In this document: piece after piece, positions 1-12,598 of the stretch
Numbering within the stretch: position 1 is the first letter of the stretch
How the letters are laid out: the number at the start of each line of letters is the position of its first letter
Source: Membranipora membranacea
Taxonomy: Eukaryota; Bryozoa; Gymnolaemata; Cheilostomatida; Membraniporidae
NCBI GenBank assembly: GCA_914767715.1
Contig: OU612065.1
Location: 10,354,001 to 10,418,000 of the forward strand
Direction of reading: 5' to 3'
DNA: 64,000 nucleotides
Position numbers and translations under genes: made by a program
Notes under the pieces: generated by a model
What the model was told of the DNA's origin: nothing
Databases searched by the model: none
What the model saw: only the letters and a program-made list of their open reading frames with translations

Positions 1-3000
1 CAGCAGCTGGCGTACCTCATAGGAACAAGCCACGTCGCGAGGTGTTCTTCCATTGATATCTCTATATGACAATATCTGCTCTCTCTGTGATGGATCGAAT
101 GCATCCAAAAGTTTGCTCAGTCTCCCGCTATCCCTCCTGTCGCTCAGTAGATGAATTATTGAGCTCCCCTTGTCATATCTCAACGCTGACAGCCTTTGGT
201 AATCTTTAACAATAAACAGCAGTAATATTAGGCAACATGAGTGCCTAAACCACATACGTTACACACACATCTCCAATCAGTGCTCTGTGATAATAATCGG
301 TTGTAAAATTTACTTGGACATAATGGATTCATATCTGGCCGCTCTTATGCCAAATCAGCCATTAGGTTATGACATTCATGCTCAGACTTATGCACGGAAC
401 AGAAAATATTATTAATAAACACTATTGATAAAAATTTTGTACTTTCAAAAGTCTTATGTTTTGTGCATTAACAGTGTCGGCCAGTCTTGTTTCTTACCAA
501 TTACGTGGTACACACCACATATAAGGAGTTGTCGGATCACTATTTATTGGATTTCAGCACCTAAATTTTGCCTTTATATATTATATGTGTATTATTAAAT
601 TTATTCACACTAAGCTGATCAGTACCTGAAGGCAAATAAGATCATGTTTTACATCCATGCTATTGTATGGAGTATCAAAGGTTAAAAAGTGCACACACGA
701 ACCGGTCAGTGATATTGAAACAAAATACATTTACCTTGTTTCAATTGGTGATGATTGGCTTCAGTGATGAAGATTTCCAGCTTTTGTATCTCCCCCTGAT
801 TTACATCTTCGATTACACTCCTAAGATGGTCCTGATCATCTCCAGCCGAATGAAGCGCTGTCAGAATACTCCTCTCATGATAATTGAGTTGTGAAATCAC
901 TTGTTTGGTTTCATCAATGTTTCTTCCGTCAATTGCCGCTTTAAGACAGTCCTCGCTCAGATCCCTGAATAATAGCTTTAACATTATTCCATGGTTGGCA
1001 TGGCTGCTCATGCTTTTGACAGCTGAATCATTATCAGCTGTTACGGCAATATCGAGCGCTGTGTAACCTCGCTGGTCTTTCAATGTCAATAATTTGGGAA
1101 TATCCTGGACAGCAAGCTGCTCCATGATGAAAGTCACTGTCAGTGGCATATCTTTCGCTGCTATGTGAAGCACGGTGGATCCTTTGTTATTCCGGCAGGA
1201 TATAACCTGCAGTCTTTGCCCTTTGGAGATCTCTTCCATAACTTTACACAGTGTATGATGGTGGTTCAATCTAACTATGTGATGAATAGGTGTGTCACCA
1301 TTCAGGTCCTGCATCATCAACAGCTTGCTCTTCTCATCTTCTTGGAAGCAAGCTAACAATGTTGAAATTTCATCAGGTAAATTGAAAATAGCGTGATGCA
1401 AGGGTGTATTTCCCTGCTCATCCTTCAGGCTCATCACTTCGTAACGCTTTCCGGGAGCTATACAAGTCAACATCTCAGCTACTGATTCCATTTGGTGCGG
1501 GTTCGAATACTGTTTCACTTTAATCACTTGGTGAAAAACAGTATGTCCTTTTTTGTTCGGAAGTCGCAAAAAAGAATAAGCTGCTGCCTCGAATTCAAAT
1601 CTGCGTGTGACGGCTATCATTGTGTGCAGACTCATCAGATGTAATATAGTGTTTCCTTCAGAGTTCCTGATCATCAGAAGTTCTGTTGCCTGTGAAGTTG
1701 TAAGACACTCGTCCAATAGCTCCTCAATATTATTGAAGTGTTCCCAACAGTGTAGTGCAGTATTCCCAGTAAAGTTTGTGATTAATAACAGTTGGGCTCT
1801 GTTTTCAACAGGCAGCAGGCGTAAAATACTTTCTAAACCCCAACTGCCAAGGTAATGCATCGGAGTGTTGCCCTCTGAGTCAGGTCTTTTGATCAACTGT
1901 AACCTTTCATCTGGTTCTAGGAAGTGTAGGATTTGTTCTAAGTTTTGTGGCACTGAAGGGCTCCTAATGATTGTTTCTAGGCGTTTGTCAGCTGGTAACG
2001 TTTCCAACAATACTCTTGACATCTTAGGAAACCGAAGCAGGTGATCCATTAGTGTCATGTTCTGAAAGTTTCTGATTGAAAGAAGTTGCTGCAGCTGTTT
2101 TGTGCCCATGAAATGTAATACAGCTTCAAGATCACAGCTGTTATCCACGATGGCATTTTGGGTATTATGGACATTAGCCAGACATAATCTATGCAAAATT
2201 GTAGACCCCCTGTGATCTTGCATTTCAAGTAATGCAAGCCTATCATGCTCATTGAAACATTTCTCTAGTATTATCCTGAGTATTGTTATACTCTTGACCT
2301 GATGTAAAGCACCATCTCCATCGCTCTTCCTCATCTTCAAAAGCTTGAATATATCATCAGGTGTGATATTGGCACAAACATATCCTACACAAGATGTGTC
2401 GAATGATGGGCATTCGTTTCTTTGATAACCTTCATATTCATTATCGCTACAGTTTTCCTCAAAACCATCACAATATGACCCATGAACCAAGCGGCTCAAC
2501 AATCTCATGAACACAGTAACACTACTCCACACAGTATCCACTACACTTAGGACAGCTACCTTCCCACTCATTGGCTCTATGCTTTCCATGATAACATGGA
2601 ATACTGAATGTGTTATCTGTGGTGCACAGTTAAAAATATGAAATATGGGCGAATTTGGAGATGAATCGTTTGATTTACTTTCGAGTAAGCCGACCAACTC
2701 ACATGATTTCAAGGAAATAAATATTTCTCTCATGTCTGTCAAAACATTTTTGAAGAACTCTTTTTCTATCTCACTGTAGAGATGAATCCTTCGTAGTTGA
2801 AGCAAGATAAGACTTATCAGGGAGTCCCCTCCTTTGTCTTGCTGGCGTAAAAAGTTATATTTGTCTGCTTGCCTAAGTGAGGCAACAATTGATCGGAGAA
2901 GAGGAATCAACTTAGATCCCTGATTGAGAGATAGAGCAAGGCTATGATTTCTGAATATACTGCTGTTTCTGTACTCCGGCAGATCCTGTGATTCTAGCAG

Positions 3001-3258
3001 AGCTGGTAATCTGAGATGCTCTGGCAGGCTCTCTAACAAATGAGAGATTGTTGTGGCATCCCGAGCCTGACAGAGCAAGTTAAGTCCAGATTTGATACCG
3101 GTCAGCAGGGCATATCTCTTGAGATCATCCAAAACATGTGTCACTGACTTTATAGTTTCATGGTCTCCTTTCTCAATGGCTGACGTTAATTGGGTGTATG
3201 TAGATTCATTGACAGGTATGCTATGGAAGTCATCTACACAACTCTCAATCACACTCAT
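1..3258 (-). CDS. Ankyrin-repeat protein, two exons seen, 3' end beyond the window
   Basis: The first exon runs 3258 to 735 and the second 203 to beyond position 1. The intron 204-734 has a GT donor (reading AAG|GTAA) and an AG acceptor, and joins the frame in phase 1, giving at least 909 residues. The ATG at 3258 is chosen because an in-frame TAA lies 6 nt upstream. From about residue 60 the protein is a long array of ankyrin-like units with the core G-N/S-T-x-L-H (for example GNTPLHHAIFNL, GDTPIHHIVRLN, GSTVLHIAAKDM). Many units carry an extra segment of the type LLxxLPxxxRxxLLxxxD, so the spacing is often about 36-40 residues rather than 33. The unit after the intron contains DINGRTPRDVA. 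No signal peptide or membrane segment is visible. Ankyrin arrays bind proteins; the partner is unknown and an effector domain could lie beyond the left edge. Confidence 0.8.
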
Positions 3259-3706
3259 CCTTTACCGTTTACTCCTTGCTGACAACGTGTCCTCACCTAT
3301 TTCTCTGTTGTCAAACCTAGAGATGGAAACCAAGGTGTAGATATATAAACAAATGGAACAAATCTACAAAGACACAGAAATTAAATTCGCAAAATTCATA
3401 CAGTGATCACCCTGGTGTGCTTGTCGAGTTTGACTGGATACGTTTGTATATATTTCTAATAAATCCTATTATATACATATATGGTTTATAATATACATAA
3501 ACACACGTATGTTAGGGTTTTACTTACTTCTCCCCTTGATAGTATCACATTGAAGCTTTTTTAAACGGAGTAACACTTTTGATGCCTGATATCAACCAAC
3601 CTCCTTGCTTTCTACATACGGAGTGTTTATGCATTCAGACTGTGCGTCGTTTGAGTAGCTGGATCGGAGCGTTATCTTTTAACAACTGAGTAACACTAAC
3701 TGATCA
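3259..3706. other. Upstream region of the ankyrin gene, no gene seen
   Basis: AT-rich sequence between the ankyrin gene start and the LTR element. It should hold the 5' UTR and promoter of the ankyrin gene, but I see no convincing TATA box or initiator. Confidence 0.4.
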
Positions 3707-3711
3707 GTGAC

Positions 3712-4290
3712 TGTAACGGCCAGCATGGCCTAATTTTAGCTCATCTTGTTATCTATTTTGCACTGTATAAAACCTAATATTTTCATAAGAAAGTGATTCA
3801 TAAACCCATGCCTTTGTCACCAACCAGTAAATATTTTGTAACCTTTTGTGGTTATTAATCAGATATCCACCTGTTCAGTGGTTTACTGTTGCCCGCTATG
3901 AAGCTCTATGAATCATTCAGATGTTTTTGTAAACAATTTAACTGACTATAAATACTTGTGTATTGATCATAGAGATTTGTTCTATGCTTGGCCTAGCCAT
4001 GGAAGGTCATGTCATGTTCCACCAATTTAGCACAGCCGTTTTATAGAGCCAATCAGGTAATTAATAACTTTAGTTTTTCTGTGAATCTGAACTGTTAATA
4101 TCTTTGATGTGAAATAATGTAAAAGTCTCAACTGTATTTGATGTTATACCTGCTAATTTTATACTTTTGGAAACACATTTTTACCAACTTGTTGTTCAAA
4201 CTTTGTAGTTTTCACGGTGTCTTAATGGCATCAGTTCGAGACTTACGGCTCAATAAATAACTCAAGAACTTAACCACGGCTGCCGCTACA
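3712..4290. repeat. First LTR of the non-coding LTR element
   Basis: 579 bp, starts TGTAACGG, ends CCGCTACA, preceded by the target duplication GTGAC at 3707-3711. Contains TATAAAA about 55 bp from its start and AATAAA about 40 bp before its end. Confidence 0.92.
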
Positions 4291-5082
4291 GTGAAAACTG
4301 AGGCTTGATGCTGATGGACATGGATGTATCGAGCTACGTTGGGAGCGAGATCTTATTCCAAACTACGGGAGAATGCTGCTGGATCTTCAAGTCAGCTGTC
4401 TAGGAAAACCTACGAAGTATGCTAAGGGCTTAGCAGTCAGAGTTTTCAGGACACTGGATTAGGGAGTAGTAACGAACGAAATATGGGTTCTGCTACTAGA
4501 TTTTCTCAGTGACGTAAAGCCTCAAGATTGGTAGTCTGAGATAATCCTGCACACATAAATCAGCCTTCTTCAGCAGGTCCTGTCAACTCGTTCTTGAACC
4601 TACATCAAATTCTAACGACATTTTGGACTATTGTCTCCTAACTATGTACCTTCTGTACTACATGTCTGAAAGCGGATATGCCGTAATGTTCCACCTAAGT
4701 TAAAAACCCTCCTTTAAAACGACAATAACTCAAAGCTGTAATCTGACACAGTGGACGGGTGCGCCTACATATAACCACTGAGAGTAACGTCTTGTGAAGC
4801 AACTCACAAGTTCCAACTGGGAACACAACGCCGCTGTCATGCGCAATTGGGATTACCGCAGTTTAGTGAAGCTGCCACATCCACCCTTGTGAACAAACTA
4901 TGTTCAACCTTCATGGAGTACCTACTCACTCAAACCAAACCTATAGCCTAAGAATCTTCACATGTCAGCATTACTACACAAACTCAAATCAGACCGTACA
5001 TAATGCGTACCAGTAAACATTGTTTTAATGGCCATCAGCTTGCCTTAAATTATTTTAAAACCAAAGTGGTTTTAGGTGGGAG

Positions 5083-5661
5083 TGTAACGGCCAGCATGGC
5101 CTAATTTTAGCTCATCTTGTTATCTATTTTGCACTGTATAAAACCTAATATTTTCATAAGAAAGTGATTCATAAACCCATGCCTTTGTCACCAACCAGTA
5201 AATATTTTGTAACCTTTTGTGGTTATTAATCAGATATCCACCTGTTCAGTGGTTTACTGTTGCCCGCTATGAAGCTCTATGAATCATTCAGATGTTTTTG
5301 TAAACAATTTAACTGACTATAAATACTTGTGTATTGATCATAGAGATTTGTTCTATGCTTGGCCTAGCCATGGAAGGTCATGTCATGTTCCACCAATTTA
5401 GCACAGCCGTTTTATAGAGCCAATCAGGTAATTAATAACTTTAGTTTTTCTGTGAATCTGAACTGTTAATATCTTTGATGTGAAATAATGTAAAAGTCTC
5501 AACTGTATTTGATGTTATACCTGCTAATTTTATACTTTTGGAAACACATTTTTACCAACTTGTTGTTCAAACTTTGTAGTTTTCACGGTGTCTTAATGGC
5601 ATCAGTTCGAGACTTACGGCTCAATAAATAACTCAAGAACTTAACCACGGCTGCCGCTACA
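5083..5661. repeat. Second LTR of the non-coding LTR element
   Basis: 579 bp, read as identical to the copy at 3712-4290, followed by the second GTGAC at 5662-5666. Confidence 0.92.
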
Positions 5662-5666
5662 GTGAC

Positions 5667-5873
5667 TGTGAGTGATAAACCAGTTTACCTGATAACCAGT
5701 GTATAACTAGTTTAACTTGTGTGTTCTGGATTTGACTATGTAGACAACCCCAACTGATCATTTCTTGGGGGCTGATAGCCTAGTAGCTTATTTGGGGTGT
5801 GCTTTGGATCAGGGAGAATTCTCCCTGTTTTGATAGAATAATTACTCCTTGAAATATTGATAAAAGGTAACTG
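5667..5873. other. Short spacer with a small perfect palindrome
   Basis: No gene. Around 5812-5830 is the self-complementary motif CAGGGAGAATTCTCCCTG, one of several tiny palindromes in this window. Confidence 0.4.
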
Positions 5874-6156
5874 TAATAAGCGGAAGAACTTGTTAGCCAC
5901 ATAGCAGGGTAGAAGGGGCGTGGCTTGTTTGATTATGAGAGTAAAGACAACTCCCTATTTTCAATATATATATATTATTGACACAAATTAATGTAATGTA
6001 ATTTCAGATGTTTCGATGTTCTTTCATCACAGATTTGATGATTTCAATGTAGGTATTGTTGCAAAGCTTAGAATAACTGACAATACCTCTTAGAGACCTA
6101 AATCAAAGCGCAGTCGGTGTTTGCTAAAGTCACAAGGATCTAAAATATATACATCA

Positions 6157-6211
6157 GTTTGTTCCCTCTGTGGTGGAGGGATATCCCTCTGCGACCACAG
6201 AGGGAACAAAC
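6157..6211. repeat. 55-bp foldback (inverted repeat)
   Basis: Arms of 18 bp (GTTTGTTCCCTCTGTGGT and its complement) enclose a smaller palindrome, GAGGGATATCCCTC. No clear target duplication flanks it. Confidence 0.7.
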
Positions 6212-6644
6212 GTCTTGTTCTACAATACTTATATTCAAATGTGGTAAATGCTAACTCTTAGTTGAATATATCTGCAGCTATTTGCTCCCATCATTCAACA
6301 GCAGTGGTGTCTCATTGATAACCTCAATATTTGTGACAGCACCATCGAACGTTGTAATCTATTATTAAATGCAAGTAAGGTAGCACTTGCCGCAACTTGA
6401 ATAAAAACATATCGGGGCTGCAAAATGCAAAGAATATTCAGCATCCTCTGAGACCATGTTTGTGCAGTTTTTAAAGAGGCTACTAGGATGATTAATAAGG
6501 TACTAACCAAAATTCAGCTCACTAAGTGATGTTTTCATTTGCTTCGTCGAGTTGTTATTTGTGATATAAAGTCTAACACTAGCTTGAATGTTGGAATTAG
6601 TAAATGTTTAATTGAAGTTTGAAGTTTGTTTATTGCCTTATTTC

Positions 6645-9600
6645 TAATTAGTCAACGGACAGATCCCTAAAAAGTGGCTCCGTTAAGGCGTTTCGTGATA
6701 TCGGAAGGAACAAAGCACCACTATATATCAAATCGAAGCTAAGACTCTAGGGAATAAGAATATTTTGGTAGTAAAAGATTTAAATTGGGGGTCACACCTG
6801 AATCGGAGGGTTAAAGAGAGGAAACTTCAAATTTGTCAAAAATATACCTATTTGCATTACACATCACAGAGAATGTTCCTATCACAATAAATTTGGTTTA
6901 CACAGTTATTTTAGATTAAAACATAGTGAGTGACATAAAAATAGTTGAAAAAACTTTTTTGGATTTTTATGGTGCCGGATATTTCGAGGGCACCAAAAAA
7001 TTAGTGTGATTTGGTTATACTGTAGACGAGGACTTTTTTTTCGTTTTTCAGATTCACCCAAAAAATGTACAGAGGCTAGATTCACATATTTGTTTCACTT
7101 CCTGAAAGTCTCAAAACTAAAACTTAAATATTTTTTAAGCTATGGTCATTTCAAATATGAAGAATTTATTCGGAGTTGTCCCGACAGCGAATTACAAATG
7201 CATTTTCACTCGCCGATCTTTGAATAAAATTAATTTTCCAAATGTAGATTTAGAATAAATCACTTGCTGCCACCCTTCTTAACATGGTTGAGTATAATTT
7301 TGTCTCTGCTTAACTTTAAATATGTTATTATTAATTTCCTTCACTATTCAATGAATGATGATTATTGGAACAATTTTTTGAAGATTGAGATTATTGCCTG
7401 ATGTCACCTTGTTTCTAATTTTAAAAAATCGTGTATAAGAAAGTATAGTAACCTACTGTCATTATAAGAGCTTCAAAACGTAAAACAACATTTGTGATTG
7501 GACAAGGCAGTCCTACATCCTACACCGCTGAGATATGACCAAATTATTCTTGTGTCGATGTTTATTGAATTGTCTTGAAAGTTAAAATGCACAAGGATCC
7601 CCCAGGCCAGCAGTTTAGTATCAACTTGATAGAGCACTGTCCCAAAAGGCCACTGAGCTACAAATAATACACAAGCAAGCAAACCGTCTCCAGGTTTGCT
7701 GACACAACAATCTCTTACATAGGGTGTGAAACGAATGAACTGCAAGAGATGCGTCTTTGGTTGTCAGCCTTAACTTTTTGAGAGGCCAAGTGTATATTCT
7801 TCGTTGTCAACAAAATGAAAGTGAGTCGACAAATTTTTCAAGCGTCTATTAGTATGACTGAGGTTCAACAGAGAAACCAGATAGACGTGCGATCGTCATT
7901 TACAAGCGCAGTCTGATCAAGATCATCTAGCTATTGAGGCACAATACAACAACAGCTGTCAGTAATACATAATGAAAAGAGTCTCACACCAAACTGCCTA
8001 GATCCGATAGTATTTTATAAGTCAAGTAACCTATTCCTATACCAGTTTTTATATGGCAGTAAGATCTCACTAGAGCCAGGCATTAAAAAAGCAAGCGATT
8101 TATAATCAGGTTTCTCCACCGAACCAACAACACCCCTATCATGTAGGTGAACATATTCTAATACATGCCTCAAAGATTTGGTATGTTTGTTTTCAACTTC
8201 ATCAACGAATTAAAAATTTTGAAATTAGAGTGTACTTGGGTGCGGCAGAGATAAGGCCAACATGCGCAATCAGCGTGTTAAGGTTTTTTGTTTTTTGAGG
8301 TACCAGTCCATACACCATACGAGATGAGGCAAAAATACGTGATGAAAAAAGTCAGCACCTCAAGACAGGAAGTAGCACCTGAGTGCCAAAGGTGGCCTGA
8401 GTCTTTTTGTATTCCAGGTTGTTGGACAGTTTGTTCCACAGGGCCGACATTTGATAGGAGGCGCACGGGTGTCGGTTTGCTAATGAAGTTAGATTAAATG
8501 AGTTAAATGTGCTCTGTGAGCAGATTAAAGTTTCAATTTATAATGTTTGATTTCTTAAAAGGGTTTGGGATGAAGTTAATCTTTCTGATTTTAAATAGTT
8601 ATAATAACTTGTGCTGGCTGTATCTGCGTTGCCTGACATCTCAATAAGTTCCATATAATCCAAAAAACCATCACAGTTTCACACATTCCAAAGGCTGATA
8701 AAAAATCATGATACAGTTTAGCATTAACACACATGGTTTTTGGCAATTTTTGAAAACAGTATAATTGTTATTCCGATTTTATCCCATCATTCTGTTACAG
8801 ATAAAAGGGGCAGTGTAAATTCGAATTTAAGATAAATGGAGATAAAGTCGGACCCAGAACTTTTAAATAACTGAGGAACCCAATCGTTTATAGTACCTGC
8901 CTCAGAACATATTCTTATTGATCACCTAAATATTTCTGTAATATGCAAGGCAGGACCTGAAGTGCTCAATTGAACATGGCTTAAACCCATATGGGATAAT
9001 TCTGAGAGCAGGACATGTCGATGGAGGGTATCATAACTCTGAGTTTCATTCACTCATGGCTGTCAAAACTTTGTGAGCTAGCAATGAAAGTACCTTATTG
9101 GTTGATATATATTCCCTTAACTGCAGTGCGCCATCATTGAATTCAAAAGTTGAGTCGCAAAGGGTGGGGACTTGTCTGCTGATGCAGCTTTGAAATAGGT
9201 CCCGAACAAGCTAACCATGTCATAGCTGCACTCATTGGAGATGCCAAAAAAGACGCTCTGCCCGCGTGAAAAGCTGCTCGATCTCCCAAGAACGGACGGT
9301 CTTGATGGAGCTCATGTAAATTGCTAAAAGTATGGCAAGACAGGCTTTTCTGGCAGAAGCAGCGAACAATAGCAAAGCAAAGATGTCTTCAATCATCTAA
9401 TAACATGGCAGACGAGATACTATGCAATGCTGTTGCTTCGGTGCTTGAGTTGCATTTTATGTGAAATGCTTGGGTGGGAGGGGATAGCAAGGAGGGATAA
9501 AACTTGTGCCAGGTGGTTTGTTACATTTCACACAAGTTTCTTCATCACACAGCGGCTGAACAAATTGGCTAATCATGAGTTGTCATTCAGACAAATACAC

Positions 9601-10705
9601 AGGGGCGACTGCATGTCAAAGTCATGCTAAGAACTGCTCAATGGTGGCGTGGCATCATTGGAGACAGACAATTAAACAACTCAGCAGCTACCCAGTTTGT
9701 GCTAAAGCTGTAGTGCTTCGAGAGTAAATTTAGCGTTCTGACCAAGTATTGCTGAATTTTGGGGTCAAGATATAGGTGATAATCTATATAAAATTCCTTG
9801 ATGTAAGCTTTCTTTGGCAACCTCACAGAAATCTTATAATAATCAAATTAATGTACCAGGTTTCTATAAATGAAAAAAACCAAATTCAAGATCCAACGTA
9901 AGTTTTCATCCTGTAGGGAGCTGCTCTGCACGAAACGGTGGTGCAAGTCTCATGCACCTAAAAATTATAATACCCTGTCATATTGTCTGTTAGACACCGA
10001 CTATTCTCAGGGAAGGATGAACACAGAGGATACTTTCATCCTCTGTCTGTCTCTCTGACTATTAGGCAAGCGAATGGGAGATTGCCCAGCCAGAATAAAA
10101 AAATTGAACCATCTGTAATCAACGATCATCGGCGGGAGTTTACCGAGGCTGCCTGCAAGGTTGTATACACCGCACTACCCCTAGCTCTTAAAGATCTAGA
10201 GGAATTGACAGCGACCAACTACCGGTCATCACAATGCGGAGTGTAAGCCTGCAGCTGCCATATATGAAGGGGAACTTTTGCCGCAATCTTGTCGCTGTGG
10301 GTGCGACGTCTGCTTCGACTTTCGAGCTTAAAACAAGGCTGTATATTCAGATTGGGGTGACTATGACTGCTGTACCTCTTCTGAGATATGGCAGATTGCT
10401 CATGACCCGTCTGTGTAATATTTGGTTGAAGTAAAACCTTGTTAAACTACAAAAAAGTGAAAAAAATCCGAAATGGGGGAGACAACTAACACTTTGCAAA
10501 AATTAAATTTGTTTAAGGGTGTTTTTTGTGATTTTTTTAGAAATACAAAATTTATTTTTTAAACATGGATAAATATCATCTAAATGCATATTTTTGAGGC
10601 ATTGGAAGTATACATTTATCATCCCGGGGAGAAACAGGCCCAAAAAAGTCCTTCCGATATCACGGACCGTCAAAAAAAAGATGATCTGTCCGTTGACTAA
10701 ATATC
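6645..10705. repeat. Inner inverted-repeat pair inside the 5.2 kb element
   Basis: 6645-6712 contains AGTCAACGGACAGATC and, about 45 bp further on, CGTGATATCGGAAGGA. The complements of both, in mirrored order, lie in 10650-10705. This is either a subterminal repeat of the same element or a second element nested within it. The sequence between is AT-rich, without recognisable coding. Confidence 0.6.
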
Positions 10706-11133
10706 CATCCTGTAATTGGTTGATAGCATCGAAAGTACGGCACATAAGTAAAACAAAATAAAAGGAGTCTGAGCTGCATTAGTTGAAAAATCGTAATAGC
10801 ATTCAAAAAGGTGTTTTCTCTCTTGGTGGTTCTACATTGGATGGCTGGTATTTACCTACCTTTGCTCTTCAAGCATATTTTCTGTTTGTATTTTATTTTA
10901 ATGCGGGAGGAGTTCAGGGGGTGTGGTGATCTTAGCTGGCTATTTTAGTGAAGTGTCAGAGGCATACATCATATAAGCATATATAGAGTATTTGTAGTAT
11001 TAGTAAGAAATACATCTAATATAACCATGTGCTTTCACAATGTCTGTATACAAATAAGTAAACCAATGAAACAAGAGTATCAGGCCACGCCCCTTCTACC
11101 CTGCTATGTGGCTAACAAGTCCTTCCTTAATAA

Positions 11134-11388
11134 GCCTTATCCCATAAGCCACACCCCCTGCCATGAACTGTCCACTATGCGCATGCGCTGATATCTCCGG
11201 TGTAATCAGCAGAAATCTTATGTGGGGAAATTTTGACTACTGAATAATCTAATTACTGAGTAATTCATCACTGGATTAGACATTATATGTCAACTTAGAC
11301 AGCTTGTTTATAACTCACACTGTATGGTATAACCACCAATCGTCTTGTGGACTAATATGGCCTTCTAATCACAATACAACATCTAATG
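11134..11388 (+). repeat. Repeat A, copy 1, left part
   Basis: Starts GCCTTATCCCATAAGCC. The inverted copy near 46 kb matches it through to ATCTAATG, where the LINE interrupts. The part after the LINE resumes at 16837. No coding capacity recognised. Confidence 0.85.
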
Positions 11389-11864
11389 GGGGTCTGAACA
11401 ACAACCAAAGTAGTTTGATAAAACTACCAGTACTGCATCATCTTCTGTCAGAAGGAAATCTCATCATCACAGTTAGGGTCTTTTTCTACTGCAAACAACA
11501 CCAATTTTTTTCACATTGCCTGTTGTCTGTGGAGTGTTCATTCTTATTCTTTAAATTTTTTTTTTTTTTTTCTTTCAGTCATCAACCTCCTGTCTATCCT
11601 TTTTTGACCGGCTAAGTTGAGAAAGGATTGATTGAAGACTTGACCATCAATGTTGTCAGCTGTAAGTAGGTCTTACAACTGATAACATATACACTTAACT
11701 TAGGCTAACCACTTCTTCATACCCACCAAATCTAGTGACATAAGTTAAATTGAAGGTTAAGGGATAGCACTGTATTATTTGAGGAGTCATTATAACTACT
11801 CCTAAAATTATGCACATTTTCTTACAACCTTCCCCAACCTACCAATCATATTGTAGCTATAGAA

Positions 11865-12190
11865 ATGGCCTCAAGTCAAGAACAACTAAGCCAATCGAAG
11901 ACAAGCGTAAGCAAGAAAGCATCAGCCTCCGCCAAAAACAAAGGTAAGCCAAAGACCAATGGGACATGTGATGAAAATTGTCTGGTATGCTCAAATGAAG
12001 TGAAAGATAACGATGCTGGAATAGCTTGTGACTTCTGCAAACACTATACTCACATAAGATGTGACGGCAAGATGAACCTTGAGATTTACGAAATGCTTAA
12101 CAAACATGAAGATAATCCTCTAGTATATCTATGCTTCAAATGTAAACCAATGGTGTTACCTAAGCACTCAGAAAACCTATTCTCTGGTAT
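11865..12190 (+). pseudogene. LINE ORF1, N-terminal PHD-finger part
   Basis: Begins ATGGCCTCAAGTC. About 35 Lys/Ser-rich residues are followed by a PHD-like zinc finger: CDENCLVC, then CDFCKHYTHIRC, ending CFKC. These fingers are common in ORF1 proteins of CR1-like LINEs and are thought to act in RNA or protein binding. After HSENLFSG (about 12190) the frame runs into sequence that does not look like ORF1. The reading continues open to 12314, but that part is probably unrelated. The rest of ORF1 resumes near 12599 without a usable start, so ORF1 is broken in this copy. Confidence 0.75.
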
Positions 12191-12598
12191 TGTCACATAC
12201 ACTGTATGTGACACGCCTATATTGCACTGTCATGGTTGCCATGGTCCTAATCTGATTAATTGTTATACTCTTCCGCATTTACTTCCATTTTTTGCACATT
12301 TAATTACCATCTAAATGCGGAGGTTGGCCATCAAAATAATGACGTATCATCCCACCCGTCTCTATTTTTACGACCTATTTATACAGGTCAGTATAAAGAA
12401 CAGTGGTTTTTGCTTTGAAGAATCAGTTACAATTACGAGTTACGATCGGGAATTACGTGTGACAGTTACAACTTGGCGTTGCAATTTATCAGTTGCCTGG
12501 GGCATTTGCCCCAGGGTGTAGTTTAGTAATAAAATCATCAAACTGCCGAAAAACTGCATTCAGTATTATAAAGTAATCTCATATGAACTCTGCCAGCA

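Larger units (their letters stand above)
3712..5661. mobile_element. Non-autonomous LTR retrotransposon (TRIM/LARD-like), about 1.95 kb
   Basis: Two direct repeats of 579 bp (3712-4290 and 5083-5661) begin TGTAACGG and end GCTACA. They flank 792 bp with no open reading frame of note. The whole is bracketed by the 5-bp target duplication GTGAC (3707-3711 and 5662-5666). A purine-rich stretch (GGTGGGAG) directly precedes the second LTR, where a polypurine tract should be, so the element probably reads on the plus strand. The LTRs look identical base for base, which suggests a recent insertion. Each LTR has a TATAAAA box near its start and an AATAAA near its end. It must be mobilised by proteins supplied in trans; the source family is not identifiable here. 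Confidence 0.9.
5882..11127. mobile_element. 5.2 kb non-autonomous DNA element with ~43-bp terminal inverted repeats
   Basis: The left end (from GGAAGAACTTGTTAGCC at 5882) and the right end (inverted, finishing near 11126) match over about 43 bp, including a 37-bp near-perfect core with AGCAGGGTAGAAGGGGCG. An 8-bp direct repeat, TAATAAGC, lies just outside each end (5874-5881 and 11128-11135), fitting a hAT-like target duplication; one base of slop at the right end leaves 7 or 8 bp possible. No reading frame in the interior resembles a transposase, so this is a non-autonomous or badly decayed copy. A second inverted pair lies further in (6645-6712 and 10650-10705). Confidence 0.7.

Noticed and set aside
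1498-1510. GGTTCGAATAC resembling a tRNA B box
   Set aside because: It lies inside the ankyrin coding exon with no A box or cloverleaf around it.
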